This document shows positions 34,983 to 43,070 of a stretch of 64,000 nucleotides of DNA, one piece after another. A model generated the notes under the pieces. It saw nothing but the letters and a program-made list of their open reading frames with translations, was not told where the DNA came from and searched no databases. The DNA lies in the NCBI RefSeq assembly GCF_041538065.1, contig NZ_JBGORW010000004.1, positions 1-64,000 of the forward strand, written 5' to 3'. The position numbers and the translations under genes were made by a program. Each line of letters starts with the position of its first letter. Positions within the stretch are counted from its first letter, which is position 1. The DNA is from Leptotrichia hongkongensis. GTDB lineage: Bacteria; Fusobacteriota; Fusobacteriia; Fusobacteriales; Leptotrichiaceae.

Positions 34983-35357
34983 TTAAGACAATACCACTAA
35001 AATATCATCAGTATTTACTGTATCACCCTTTGCCACTCTAATTTCACTTATAGTTCCATCGCAAGGTGCTACAATTGGATTTTCCATTTTCATAGCTTCT
35101 AATACCACAACTTCATCTCCAGCTTTTACCTTTTGTCCAGATTTTACTTTCACATCTACTATAAGTCCTTGCATAGGGGCTTTTATTACTTCGCTTCCTT
35201 CAGTTTCCTTTTGTAAAGGCGGATTTTCATTCTTGCTTACTTCTTGCTTGCTGTCTGAATTGGCTGAAGTTTCAATAGTTCCTTCTTTTTCTGAAACATC
35301 TTCCACTTCTACTTCGTAAACTTTTTCTCCGATTCTAATTTTATACAGTTTAATCAT
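34983..35357 (-). CDS. Separate biotin carrier protein of the decarboxylase
   Basis: A 124-residue protein: a short N-terminal segment resembling the tail of decarboxylase alpha chains ([19 protein letters not shown]), a charged linker and a biotinyl domain with the biotinylation site EAMKMENP (lysine at about residue 93) and [12 protein letters not shown]. It shuttles CO2 between the carboxyltransferase and the beta subunit. In classical OadA this domain is fused to alpha; here it is split off, as in GcdC/MmdC systems. It lies between oadG and oadB. Confidence 0.93.
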   Translation of the reverse strand: MIKLYKIRIGEKVYEVEVEDVSEKEGTIETSANSDSKQEVSKNENPPLQKETEGSEVIKAPMQGLIVDVKVKSGQKVKAGDEVVVLEAMKMENPIVAPCDGTISEIRVAKGDTVNTDDILVVLS

Positions 35358-35386
35358 TTTTTCTGTACTCCTTTGTATTTCAGATT

Positions 35387-35737
35387 TTATTTTATTTCCC
35401 TAATATTTTTTATTCTTATACGACTATTCTTGTTATCTCCAGCCGCTTCAATCAAAGCTGCCATCATTGCCGCCAGCATAGTTTCATCTTTTATTTTTTC
35501 CATATTAAATTTTTGTTCGCTATCTTGCTTTTGGTGCTTTTCCAGAATTTTACCGTCATTTCTTTTTTTATTCTCAATATCTGCATTTTTTTCTTCATAA
35601 GCTGAAAAGTATTTAAAAAATGACAATACAAATGAAATCAAAAATAATATAAAAAATACAATCAGCATACTGACAACAGTTATATAAATGGCATCTGAAA
35701 AAGTTACAGCCGAATTTCCAAATAAAATACTTTTCAT
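35387..35737 (-). CDS. oadG: Decarboxylase gamma/delta subunit (OadG family)
   Basis: A 116-residue membrane subunit with one N-terminal helix (about 17-40, [23 protein letters not shown]), a charged linker and the C-terminal motif [26 protein letters not shown], typical of OadG/MmdD. It holds the complex together and may bind zinc in oxaloacetate decarboxylases. Position between the alpha and carrier genes supports the call. Confidence 0.88.
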   Translation of the reverse strand: MKSILFGNSAVTFSDAIYITVVSMLIVFFILFLISFVLSFFKYFSAYEEKNADIENKKRNDGKILEKHQKQDSEQKFNMEKIKDETMLAAMMAALIEAAGDNKNSRIRIKNIREIK

Positions 35738-35794
35738 ATTTTAAATTATTCCTTTCAATTTTTTGAATTGCTAAATTTAAACAGTTTCTGTATA

Positions 35795-36070
35795 TTACTT
35801 TACTTCGTAATAACTATCAAATTTTTCCTTTTGCGAGAGTTTCATTTTATTTCTCAAATGAACCATATCACTTACAATTCTTTCTTCTATATGGCTTAAA
35901 TTGTCCCAATCTATAAGATTTTCTGCATCACGTGTCTTATTTATTTCCATATCAAGTTCCGATATTTTTTCAAGTAATGTTTTTTTGTTCCATCTTGTAT
36001 TTTCGTACCATTCCGTTATTTCCTTTAATTTTGTCTTGAAGTAATCTATATCTAAGTTCATTTTTTTCAC
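35795..36070 (-). CDS. Small helical protein of unknown function in the oad operon
   Basis: A 91-residue, highly charged and mostly helical protein without membrane segment or signal peptide and with no family I recognise. It lies between oadA (55 bp after it) and oadG in the same direction and has a ribosome binding site (AGAGAGGTG). It may be an accessory or assembly protein of the decarboxylase, but this rests on position only. Confidence 0.6.
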   Translation of the reverse strand: MKKMNLDIDYFKTKLKEITEWYENTRWNKKTLLEKISELDMEINKTRDAENLIDWDNLSHIEERIVSDMVHLRNKMKLSQKEKFDSYYEVK

Positions 36071-36125
36071 CTCTCTTTTTAAACTGCCTATTCTATTATA
36101 TTTCGATTTTTATTTCTAAAAACTT

Positions 36126-37517
36126 TTAAAAAACAACATCAATATTCTGAATACTAATTTTCTCTTCCAAGTTTTTTTCCTCGTACTTTTCTTTCAGGTA
36201 ATCTTTTGCAATCTGTGGAAAACATGCGTAAGTTAGAACATCTTCATCAGATTTTGCCAGACTCCCTATTTCATTCTTCATTGTGTCGTATTCATTTTGT
36301 AGCAAATCGGCAGGTCTTCCAGTAAATATTTCATCATTTCCAATTATAACCGCCTTAATTTCATCCGAAATTTTTACAGGTGATTTTCCATACATTCCTT
36401 TTACATAATCTTTAATTTCCTTTGGAATCATCTTGTATCTCTGCCCTGTCAAGACATTAAATACTGACTGTGTTCCAACCATCTGGCTCATCGGCGTTAC
36501 TAAAGGCGGATAACCTAGGTCTTTTCGGACTTTTGGAATTTCACGAAGCACATCTTCATATTTATCTTCCGCTCCTTGTGCCTTCAGCTGTGACAAAAGG
36601 TTGGAGAGCATTCCGCCAGGAAGCTGATATTCCACAATGCTTGGCTCTACAGCAAGAGCCTTTGGATTCATTGTTCCGTTATCAATATATTTTTTTCTTA
36701 TAGGTTTAAAATACTCTGCGACTTCCTTTAAAAATTCAAGATTTAACCCTGTATCATATTTTGAGCCTTGCAAGGTTCTAACAAGCGATTCTGTAGGTGG
36801 CTGTGAAGTTCCGCTTCCAAAAGGTGAAATTGCTGTATCCACAATATCCACTCCAGCTTCAATAGCTTTTAATGTACTCATTCCGGCTAGTCCTGCTGTT
36901 GCGTGAGTATGCAGTTCAAGTGGTATATTCAAAATCTCTTTCAATTCACTTACAAGTTCATAAGCCACATTTGGAAGTAGAATTCCCGACATATCCTTTA
37001 TTGCAATAGAATCTGCCCCCATGCTCTGCATTTCTAAAGCCAGTTTTTTATAGTATTCTATTGTATGAACAGGACTAATTGTATAACAGATAGCAAGCTG
37101 GCTATGTCCTCCATATTTTTTTGTACTTTCTGATGCCTGCCTTATATTTCTTGTGTCATTTAAAGCATCAAATGTACGAATTATATCAATTCCATTTTTT
37201 ATTGAAAGTTCTACAAATTTATCTACAATATCATCTGCATAATGCCGATAACCAAGCAAATTCTGTCCTCTTAGCAGCATCTGAAGCTTTGTATTTTTAG
37301 CTCTTTTTCTGATTTCTCTTAATCTTTCCCACGGATCTTCATGCAAAAATCTGATTGCTGCATCATAAGTTGCTCCACCCCAGACTTCCATTGCATAATA
37401 CCCGACTTTATCCATAGTTTCTATTATTGGAAGCATTTCGGCAGTAGTCATTCTTGTCGCCATAAGTGACTGATGTCCGTCCCTTAACGATGTTTCCGTT
37501 ATTTTTACCTTTCCCAT
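36126..37517 (-). CDS. oadA: Oxaloacetate decarboxylase alpha subunit, carboxyltransferase only
   Basis: Cytoplasmic carboxyltransferase that moves CO2 from oxaloacetate to biotin. 463 residues: HMGL-like TIM barrel with ITETSLRDGHQSLMATRM, YAMEVWGGATYDAA, the metal and substrate segment IAIKDMSGIL, HTHATAGLAG and the conserved C-terminal domain with GTMNPKA, PGGMLSNL and VTPMSQMVG. The biotinyl domain of full-length OadA (about 590-600 residues) is missing and encoded separately at 34983. The ATG at 37517 follows GGAGG. It comes 141 bp after pckA, separated by a long inverted repeat. A PycB role with a separate biotin carboxylase is possible but OadB/OadG nearby argue for decarboxylation. 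Confidence 0.94.
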   Translation of the reverse strand: MGKVKITETSLRDGHQSLMATRMTTAEMLPIIETMDKVGYYAMEVWGGATYDAAIRFLHEDPWERLREIRKRAKNTKLQMLLRGQNLLGYRHYADDIVDKFVELSIKNGIDIIRTFDALNDTRNIRQASESTKKYGGHSQLAICYTISPVHTIEYYKKLALEMQSMGADSIAIKDMSGILLPNVAYELVSELKEILNIPLELHTHATAGLAGMSTLKAIEAGVDIVDTAISPFGSGTSQPPTESLVRTLQGSKYDTGLNLEFLKEVAEYFKPIRKKYIDNGTMNPKALAVEPSIVEYQLPGGMLSNLLSQLKAQGAEDKYEDVLREIPKVRKDLGYPPLVTPMSQMVGTQSVFNVLTGQRYKMIPKEIKDYVKGMYGKSPVKISDEIKAVIIGNDEIFTGRPADLLQNEYDTMKNEIGSLAKSDEDVLTYACFPQIAKDYLKEKYEEKNLEEKISIQNIDVVF

Positions 37518-37552
37518 AAAAACCTCCATATTTTAGTAAACATTTAAAAATT

Positions 37553-37650
37553 GTTATAAAATAGACAGTTAAGCATCTCCCAAAACTTTTAAAATTGACT
37601 GAAAATTAAGTAGTTAATATTAACTGCTGGAATATTACTGAACTGTCTAT
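37553..37650 (-). terminator. Long inverted repeat between pckA and oadA
   Basis: ATAGACAGTT (37561-37570) is repeated inverted at 37641-37650, a 10-bp perfect match 70 bp apart, followed by TTTTATAAC on the minus strand. It could partly terminate pckA transcription and set the ratio of pckA to oad mRNA, or be an mRNA processing structure. Confidence 0.45.
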
Positions 37651-37658
37651 CAACGTAT

Positions 37659-39254
37659 TTATTCAAAATACATTGGACCCGCATTTACAATATGTTCTGG
37701 CATATTCGGATATTTTGCTGCAAAATTTTCTCTAAACATTTTTGCCAGTTTTCTTGCAGCTGCTCCATATGCTTCTTTATTTGCCCATGTATCTACTGGA
37801 TTTAAAAGTTCACTTGGAACATTTGGACAATATTGTGGAATTTCTAGATTGAAAATATCATCGTGTCTGTATTCAACTTCATCCAGTTCTCCATTTAACG
37901 CTGCAGTTACCATTGCCCTTGTATATTTTAAGTTCATACGGTTTCCAACACCATAAGGTCCGCCAGACCATCCTGTGTTTATTAAAAATACTTTTGTATT
38001 GTGAAGTTCTATTTTTTTACCTAGCATTTCTGCATAAACTAACGGATCTAATGGCATAAACGGTTCTCCAAAGCAAGTTGAGAATGTAGGTTGAGGTTCT
38101 GTAATTCCACGTTCTGTCCCAGCAAGCTTAGAAGTAAATCCTGTCACAAAATGGTAAATTGCCGCATCTTTTGAAAGTCTTGAAACAGGCGGTAAAACTC
38201 CAAACGCATCTGCTGTCAAAAATATTACAACGCTTGGAATTCCTCCAATCCCTGGAATTTGTGCATTTTTTATATGATTAATCGGGTAACCAACTCTCGT
38301 ATTTTCTGTCAAGCTCTTGTCATAAAAGTCAAATTCACGTGTTTTAGGATTCATTACAACATTTTCCACAAGGCTTCCAAATTTTATTGCATTGTAAATA
38401 TCAGGCTCATGTTCTGAATCAAGATTTATACATTTTGCATAGCATCCACCTTCAAAGTTGAAAATGCTGTGGTCAGACCATCCGTGTTCATCATCTCCAA
38501 TTAACTTACGGTTAGGGTCTGTTGAAAGTGTAGTCTTCCCAGTTCCAGAAAGTCCAAAGAATACCGCAGTATGTCCAGTTCTTGGATCCATATTAGCAGA
38601 ACAGTGCATAGGAAGTACATCAATTTCCGGCATTACAAAGTTCATTATGGAAAATACGCTTTTCTTAATTTCTCCAGAATACTCTGTTCCACAAATAATA
38701 CCAATTCTTGCTTCATAATCAATAATTATTGCAGCAGATGAATTTATTCCATCGATTTTAGCATTGCATTTAAAGCCTGGAGCTGCGATTATTGTAAAAT
38801 CAGCGTGTCCATAATCGTTTAATTCTTCTTCTGTTGGGCGTATTAGCAATTGATGGATAAATAAGTTCTGGCTTGCCCGTTCATTTATTATTCTAAATTT
38901 TCGTCTGCAAGTTGGATCTGCTCCTGCCATTCCATCAAATATGAAAATTTCACGATTTTGCAAATATGCAATCAGCTTGTTATAAATAGAATCAAATTTT
39001 TCTTTTTCAATAGGCTTATTTACATTCCCCCATGCAATCTTATCATGAATACCAGCTGTATCAACAATATATTTGTCTTTAGGTGAACGCCCTGTATATT
39101 TCCCTGTTGTTACAACTAAAGCTCCTGTTTCAGACAATGTACCTTCCTTACGGCTTAATGCATGCTCAATAAGTTCAGAAGGCGTTAAATTCCTGTAGAT
39201 TTTCGCCACATTTACAATTCCTAATTTCTCAAGATCCTTTGTCAATTTTTTCAT
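37659..39254 (-). CDS. pckA: Phosphoenolpyruvate carboxykinase (ATP)
   Basis: Interconverts PEP + CO2 + ADP and oxaloacetate + ATP. 531 residues, normal for the ATP-dependent family. Visible are GALVVTTGKYTGRSPKDKYIV, the kinase-1a loop GLSGTGKTTLS, the kinase-2 GDDEHGW and the C-terminal NTGWSGGPYGVG. In anaerobic fermenters it often runs in the oxaloacetate-forming direction to gain ATP. Here it is directly upstream of a Na+-pumping oxaloacetate decarboxylase. A GGAGGAAG site precedes the ATG. Confidence 0.97.
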   Translation of the reverse strand: MKKLTKDLEKLGIVNVAKIYRNLTPSELIEHALSRKEGTLSETGALVVTTGKYTGRSPKDKYIVDTAGIHDKIAWGNVNKPIEKEKFDSIYNKLIAYLQNREIFIFDGMAGADPTCRRKFRIINERASQNLFIHQLLIRPTEEELNDYGHADFTIIAAPGFKCNAKIDGINSSAAIIIDYEARIGIICGTEYSGEIKKSVFSIMNFVMPEIDVLPMHCSANMDPRTGHTAVFFGLSGTGKTTLSTDPNRKLIGDDEHGWSDHSIFNFEGGCYAKCINLDSEHEPDIYNAIKFGSLVENVVMNPKTREFDFYDKSLTENTRVGYPINHIKNAQIPGIGGIPSVVIFLTADAFGVLPPVSRLSKDAAIYHFVTGFTSKLAGTERGITEPQPTFSTCFGEPFMPLDPLVYAEMLGKKIELHNTKVFLINTGWSGGPYGVGNRMNLKYTRAMVTAALNGELDEVEYRHDDIFNLEIPQYCPNVPSELLNPVDTWANKEAYGAAARKLAKMFRENFAAKYPNMPEHIVNAGPMYFE

Positions 39255-39455
39255 ATCGCTTCCTCCATATTCCAGAAAATTTTAATATTTTTTTATTTTA
39301 TTGATTAAATTTATTTGGCATCTTATATTTTCAGGTTTAATGATTAATATTTTATTACTTTAGTTTAATATAAAGACATTTAAGTATAATCTTAAAATAA
39401 ATGACTAGAAGGCATATTACGTTATTAAAAAACACTTGATTCTTTATAGACTCAA

Positions 39456-39485
39456 AAACAAAAAATCCCTACAATTAAGTAGGGA
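39456..39485 (-). terminator. Strong orphan terminator on the minus strand
   Basis: TCCCTAC (39466-39472) pairs with GTAGGGA (39479-39485), 6-nt loop, followed on the minus strand by TTTTTTGTTTTTG. No annotated gene ends upstream of it, so it probably ends the short transcript starting near 39680. Between it and pckA (39255-39455) I see nothing else. Confidence 0.75.
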
Positions 39486-39627
39486 AAGACAAAATAATAT
39501 TAATTTTAAATATCTTGATTTTGAATTTTGGAGGGTAACATTAAATTTATAATAATTTTACTTAGAATAGTTAACATAAAAAATCTAATCTTAACTTTAA
39601 AAAATCGCAACTTTATAATTGATTTTT

Positions 39628-39666
39628 TTATTTTTCTATATAATAATCGTCTATAATATTCAACAT
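39628..39666 (-). CDS. 12-codon small ORF with promoter and ribosome binding site
   Basis: ATG at 39666 opens MLNIIDDYYIEK and a TAA stop. AGGGAG (39673-39678) is six bases before the ATG, and a promoter lies at 39687-39714, giving a 5' leader of only about 14 nt. Directly after the stop, AAAAAATC/GATTTTTT (39599-39628) forms an AT hairpin. It could be a leader peptide, a tiny protein, or a chance ORF in a small RNA. Size is far below usual gene-calling limits, so confidence is modest. Confidence 0.35.
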   Translation of the reverse strand: MLNIIDDYYIEK

Positions 39667-39686
39667 TATTTTCTCCCTACATTAAT

Positions 39687-39714
39687 ATTATCCCACATTT
39701 TTGGCGAAAGTCAA
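39687..39714 (-). promoter_or_regulatory. Promoter of an unannotated minus-strand transcript
   Basis: TTGACT (39709-39714) and GATAAT (39687-39692), 16-bp spacing, minus strand, in a 720-bp region without recognised genes. With the terminator at 39466-39485 it defines a transcript of about 215 nt. The stretch 39715-39910 holds nothing I recognise. Confidence 0.55.
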
Positions 39715-39910
39715 TGACCTTCATAAAAAAATAATTAAAAGAATATTCTACGAAAGATTAAATTTGTTATAAAGAAATAATACTATTGTGAAGTAAAAAT
39801 TGCATCATTCTTCAAATCAGCTTAATAGTCAAAATTTACAGCTATACTCCAAAATAATTCATTAACACCTTTGGTTTAATAATTTTCAGCTTGATTTTTA
39901 CAAAATAAAT

Positions 39911-39940
39911 TTGAACAATAAGCATATATTATGGTATAAT
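39911..39940 (+). promoter_or_regulatory. Extended -10 promoter of the kdsC operon
   Basis: TTGAAC (39911-39916) and TATAAT (39935-39940), 18-bp spacing, with TGG before TATAAT. kdsC starts at 39975. Confidence 0.75.
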
Positions 39941-39974
39941 ACTAGTAAACTGTAAAATAAAAAATGGAGAGAAA

Positions 39975-40469
39975 ATGATAAAATTAATTTTACTTGATGT
40001 AGACGGAACACTTACTGATGGTGGTATCTACCTTGGAAATAGCGGAGAAGAATTAAAGAAATTCAATGTAAAAGATGGTTACGCTATTTTAAATGCACAA
40101 AAATTAGGCATTGAATTTGGAATTATTACAGGTGCAGAATCAGAACTATTAAAAAAGCGTGCCGAAAAATTAAACATAAAATACTTATATCAAGGTATTT
40201 CAGAAAAAACTGTTATTTTAGATGAAATAATGCAAATATCAGGTCTTCAAAAAGAAGAAATCGCCTATATGGGTGATGATCTCAATGATATAAAAATTAT
40301 GAAAAAATCTGGTTTTTCAGGGACACCGTTAGATGGAGTAAATGAAGCAAAAATAATCGCTGACTTTGTTTCAACAAAAAATGGTGGAGAAGGAGCTGTA
40401 AGGGAGTTCATAGAAACTATTTTAAAAAGAGAAAATTTATTTCAAAAATTTTTGGCAAATGTCAAATAA
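39975..40469 (+). CDS. kdsC: 3-deoxy-D-manno-octulosonate 8-phosphate phosphatase (KdsC)
   Basis: HAD phosphatase that removes phosphate from KDO-8-P in the KDO branch of lipopolysaccharide synthesis. 164 residues, capless. LLDVDGTLTDGGIYLG carries D8 and D10, FNVKDGYAI is the KdsC-specific segment, GDDLNDIKIMK is motif IV, and NGGEGAVREFIE is the conserved C-terminal tail. This tail separates KdsC from other small HADs. The ribosome binding site is GGAGAG. It starts a plus-strand operon with fakAB and a biotin ligase. It supports a diderm cell with LPS. Confidence 0.92.
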   Translation: MIKLILLDVDGTLTDGGIYLGNSGEELKKFNVKDGYAILNAQKLGIEFGIITGAESELLKKRAEKLNIKYLYQGISEKTVILDEIMQISGLQKEEIAYMGDDLNDIKIMKKSGFSGTPLDGVNEAKIIADFVSTKNGGEGAVREFIETILKRENLFQKFLANVK

Positions 40470-40515
40470 TATAAAAGAAAAATTTAATCAAAAAATTATT
40501 TTTTAGGAGGAAATA

Positions 40516-43020
40516 ATGGCAATAAAATATCTAGATGCCAAGAGACTAAAACTAGTATTCATTGGCGGAGGAAAATGGGTTACAAAACATGAGGAGCTAT
40601 TAAACGAACTAAATGTTTATCCTGTGCCTGACGGAGATACAGGAAGCAATATGTCAATGACATTGAATTCAATGATAAATGATCTGGAAGAAAAAACAGA
40701 TGATAAAATAAAAATGCCTGAATTAATAGAAGTAGTTGAAGAGGCTGTATTAATGGGAGCTAGAGGAAATTCTGGAACAATTTTATCACAAGTAATTACA
40801 GGATTTTTAAAAGGTATTGGAGATAAAGTTAAATTACTTCCAAAAGATGTCGCTGAAGCTCTTTTGAGTGCTAAGGAAACTGCTTATAGTGCTGTAAGCG
40901 AACCGATAGAAGGAACAATTTTGACAGTTATTAGAAAAATTTCTGAAAAAGCTATGGAATGTGCAGATAAATTTGAAGATTTAGTAGAATTTCTAAGAGA
41001 AATTGTTGTGGCTGGAGAAAAAGCAGTAGAAGAAACGCCTGAACTACTGCCAAAATTAAAAGAGGCTGGAGTAGTTGATGCTGGAGGAAAGGGACTGTTC
41101 TTCTTTTTTGAAGGATTCTATAAAGTTGCAACAGAACTGAATCTGCTAGTTGAATTACAAAAGGCTCAAGTTAAAGAAAATGAATTTGATAAAACAATAG
41201 CAAATATTAATCACGATCCTGAAAGCATACATTTTCAATATTGTACAGAATACATTATCCTAAATGGAGACTTTGACACGGAAGAATATAAAAAGCGTGT
41301 GCTTGAATTAGGGGATTCTGCAGTATTTGCACAAACTTCCAAAAAATTCAAGACTCACATTCATACCAACCATCCTGGAAAAGCAATGGAAATAGCGCTT
41401 GAATATGGGCCTCTTGAAAAAATGAAGATAGAAAATATGAAACTGCAGCACGATAATCTTCAAATTTTTAGCGAACGAGATGAAGCTAAAATCTTTGTAA
41501 ATCCAAAAATTGATAAAACAAAATCTGCGTTTGTAATTTTGGCTGATTCTGAAAACTTAAAGGATGAATTTTTAAAAATCGGTGCAGATGTTGTAATTCT
41601 TGGAGGGCAAAGTAAAAATCCAAGTGTTCAGGAAATACTAAATGCAATTGACAAAACTGAAAAAGAAAACGTTTATGTCTTGCCAAATAATAAAAATGTC
41701 ATTACAACAGCTAAAATGGCAGCCGAAAAATCTCAAAAAACGGTAATGGTTCTAGATACCAAGACAATGCTTGATGGATATTATTTCTTAAAAAACAAGG
41801 AAAATGACATCGATGAAGTAAAAGAATCTGCCGCAAGAAACTATTCTGTGGAAATCACAAAAGCTGTAAGAGATACAAAAGTAGAAAACTTGACAATAAC
41901 AAAAGATGATTTTATAGCACTTGTAAATGGAAAAATAAAATATGCAAAAAAATCATTAAAAGATATTACAGACACAATATTAGCTGATTTAGTAACTAAA
42001 AATACAATAACAGCTGTTGTAGTAAGTGGAAATGAAAAAGATGAAGAATCACAAAAAAATATTGAAGAAAAATTATCTAGAATAAAGACTGCTATTATTA
42101 ATGGAAATCAAGAAAATTACTATTATTACCTATACATTGAAAATAAAGACCCTAATATGCCTGAAATAGCTATTTTGACAGATTCTGTATCAGACTTGAC
42201 ATATGAAGATATTGAAGGGCTGCCAATAAAAATTGTACCTTTGAAAATTGATATAAATGGTGAACTTTATAGAGACGGAATAGAAATTACAAAATCTGAA
42301 TTTTGGCACGAAATGCTTAACAATGATGCAACAATAAAAACATCACAGCCATCGCCACAGGACTTTTTAAACGCCTACAACAAACTATTTGAAAAAGGAT
42401 ACAAAAAAATCATCTCAATTCATCCGTCTTCAAAACTAAGCGGGACAATACAAGCCGCTAAAGTTGGAAGAAGCTTGACAAATAGAGAAAATGACATCGA
42501 ACTGATTGACAGTTTAGGAGCTTCATTACTACAGGGATTCCTTGTATTAGGTGCTGCAGGAAAATCTATAAGAGGTGAAAGCTTTACTGAAATCATCAAT
42601 TGGGTAAATAACTTTAGAAACAAAGGAAAACTTCTTATGATTATTCCAGACTTGAAATATCTTGAAAAAGGTGGAAGAATCGGAAAGGCAAGTTCAACAA
42701 TCGCAGGTGCATTAAATATGAAGCCTATTCTTACAATAAATCAAGGAGAAGTTACTGTTGAGAAAAAAGTCCTAGGTGAACGCAATGCACAAAAATACAT
42801 TGAAAAATACATTGAGCGTGAAAGTAAAAAACAAAGTGTCGTTCTTATGAGTGGATGGGGAGGAACTCCAACAGAACTTGAAAATGTAGTAAGAATTTAT
42901 TCAGAAGTGGAAAATAATCCAAAAGTAAGTTCATTAATATTAAATAGAGAAATTGGAGCAGTAATTGGAGCCCATGCAGGCCCAGTTTACGGAATATTTA
43001 TATTCCCAAGATTAAGTTAG
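40516..43020 (+). CDS. Fused fatty acid kinase: FakA (DAK2/YloV) plus FakB (DegV)
   Basis: An 834-residue fusion. Residues 1 to about 200 are a DAK2 kinase domain with NVYPVPDGDTGSNMSMT and MGARGNSGTILSQ (nucleotide and metal site). About 210-540 is the YloV middle and C-terminal region. Residue 548 onward is a complete DegV fatty-acid-binding domain: IAILTDSVSDLTYEDIE, TSQPSPQDF, IHPSSKLSGTIQAA, DLKYLEKGGRIGKAS. In Firmicutes FakA phosphorylates fatty acids held by separate FakB proteins, feeding acyl phosphate to PlsX/PlsY. Here kinase and carrier would be one chain. The lengths sum to a normal FakA plus a normal FakB. AGGAGG precedes the ATG. Confidence 0.92.
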   Translation: MAIKYLDAKRLKLVFIGGGKWVTKHEELLNELNVYPVPDGDTGSNMSMTLNSMINDLEEKTDDKIKMPELIEVVEEAVLMGARGNSGTILSQVITGFLKGIGDKVKLLPKDVAEALLSAKETAYSAVSEPIEGTILTVIRKISEKAMECADKFEDLVEFLREIVVAGEKAVEETPELLPKLKEAGVVDAGGKGLFFFFEGFYKVATELNLLVELQKAQVKENEFDKTIANINHDPESIHFQYCTEYIILNGDFDTEEYKKRVLELGDSAVFAQTSKKFKTHIHTNHPGKAMEIALEYGPLEKMKIENMKLQHDNLQIFSERDEAKIFVNPKIDKTKSAFVILADSENLKDEFLKIGADVVILGGQSKNPSVQEILNAIDKTEKENVYVLPNNKNVITTAKMAAEKSQKTVMVLDTKTMLDGYYFLKNKENDIDEVKESAARNYSVEITKAVRDTKVENLTITKDDFIALVNGKIKYAKKSLKDITDTILADLVTKNTITAVVVSGNEKDEESQKNIEEKLSRIKTAIINGNQENYYYYLYIENKDPNMPEIAILTDSVSDLTYEDIEGLPIKIVPLKIDINGELYRDGIEITKSEFWHEMLNNDATIKTSQPSPQDFLNAYNKLFEKGYKKIISIHPSSKLSGTIQAAKVGRSLTNRENDIELIDSLGASLLQGFLVLGAAGKSIRGESFTEIINWVNNFRNKGKLLMIIPDLKYLEKGGRIGKASSTIAGALNMKPILTINQGEVTVEKKVLGERNAQKYIEKYIERESKKQSVVLMSGWGGTPTELENVVRIYSEVENNPKVSSLILNREIGAVIGAHAGPVYGIFIFPRLS

Positions 43021-43070
43021 TGGTTATAAAATTAAATTTTAAAATCAGATAAGCAGAAAGAGGTAAATCT

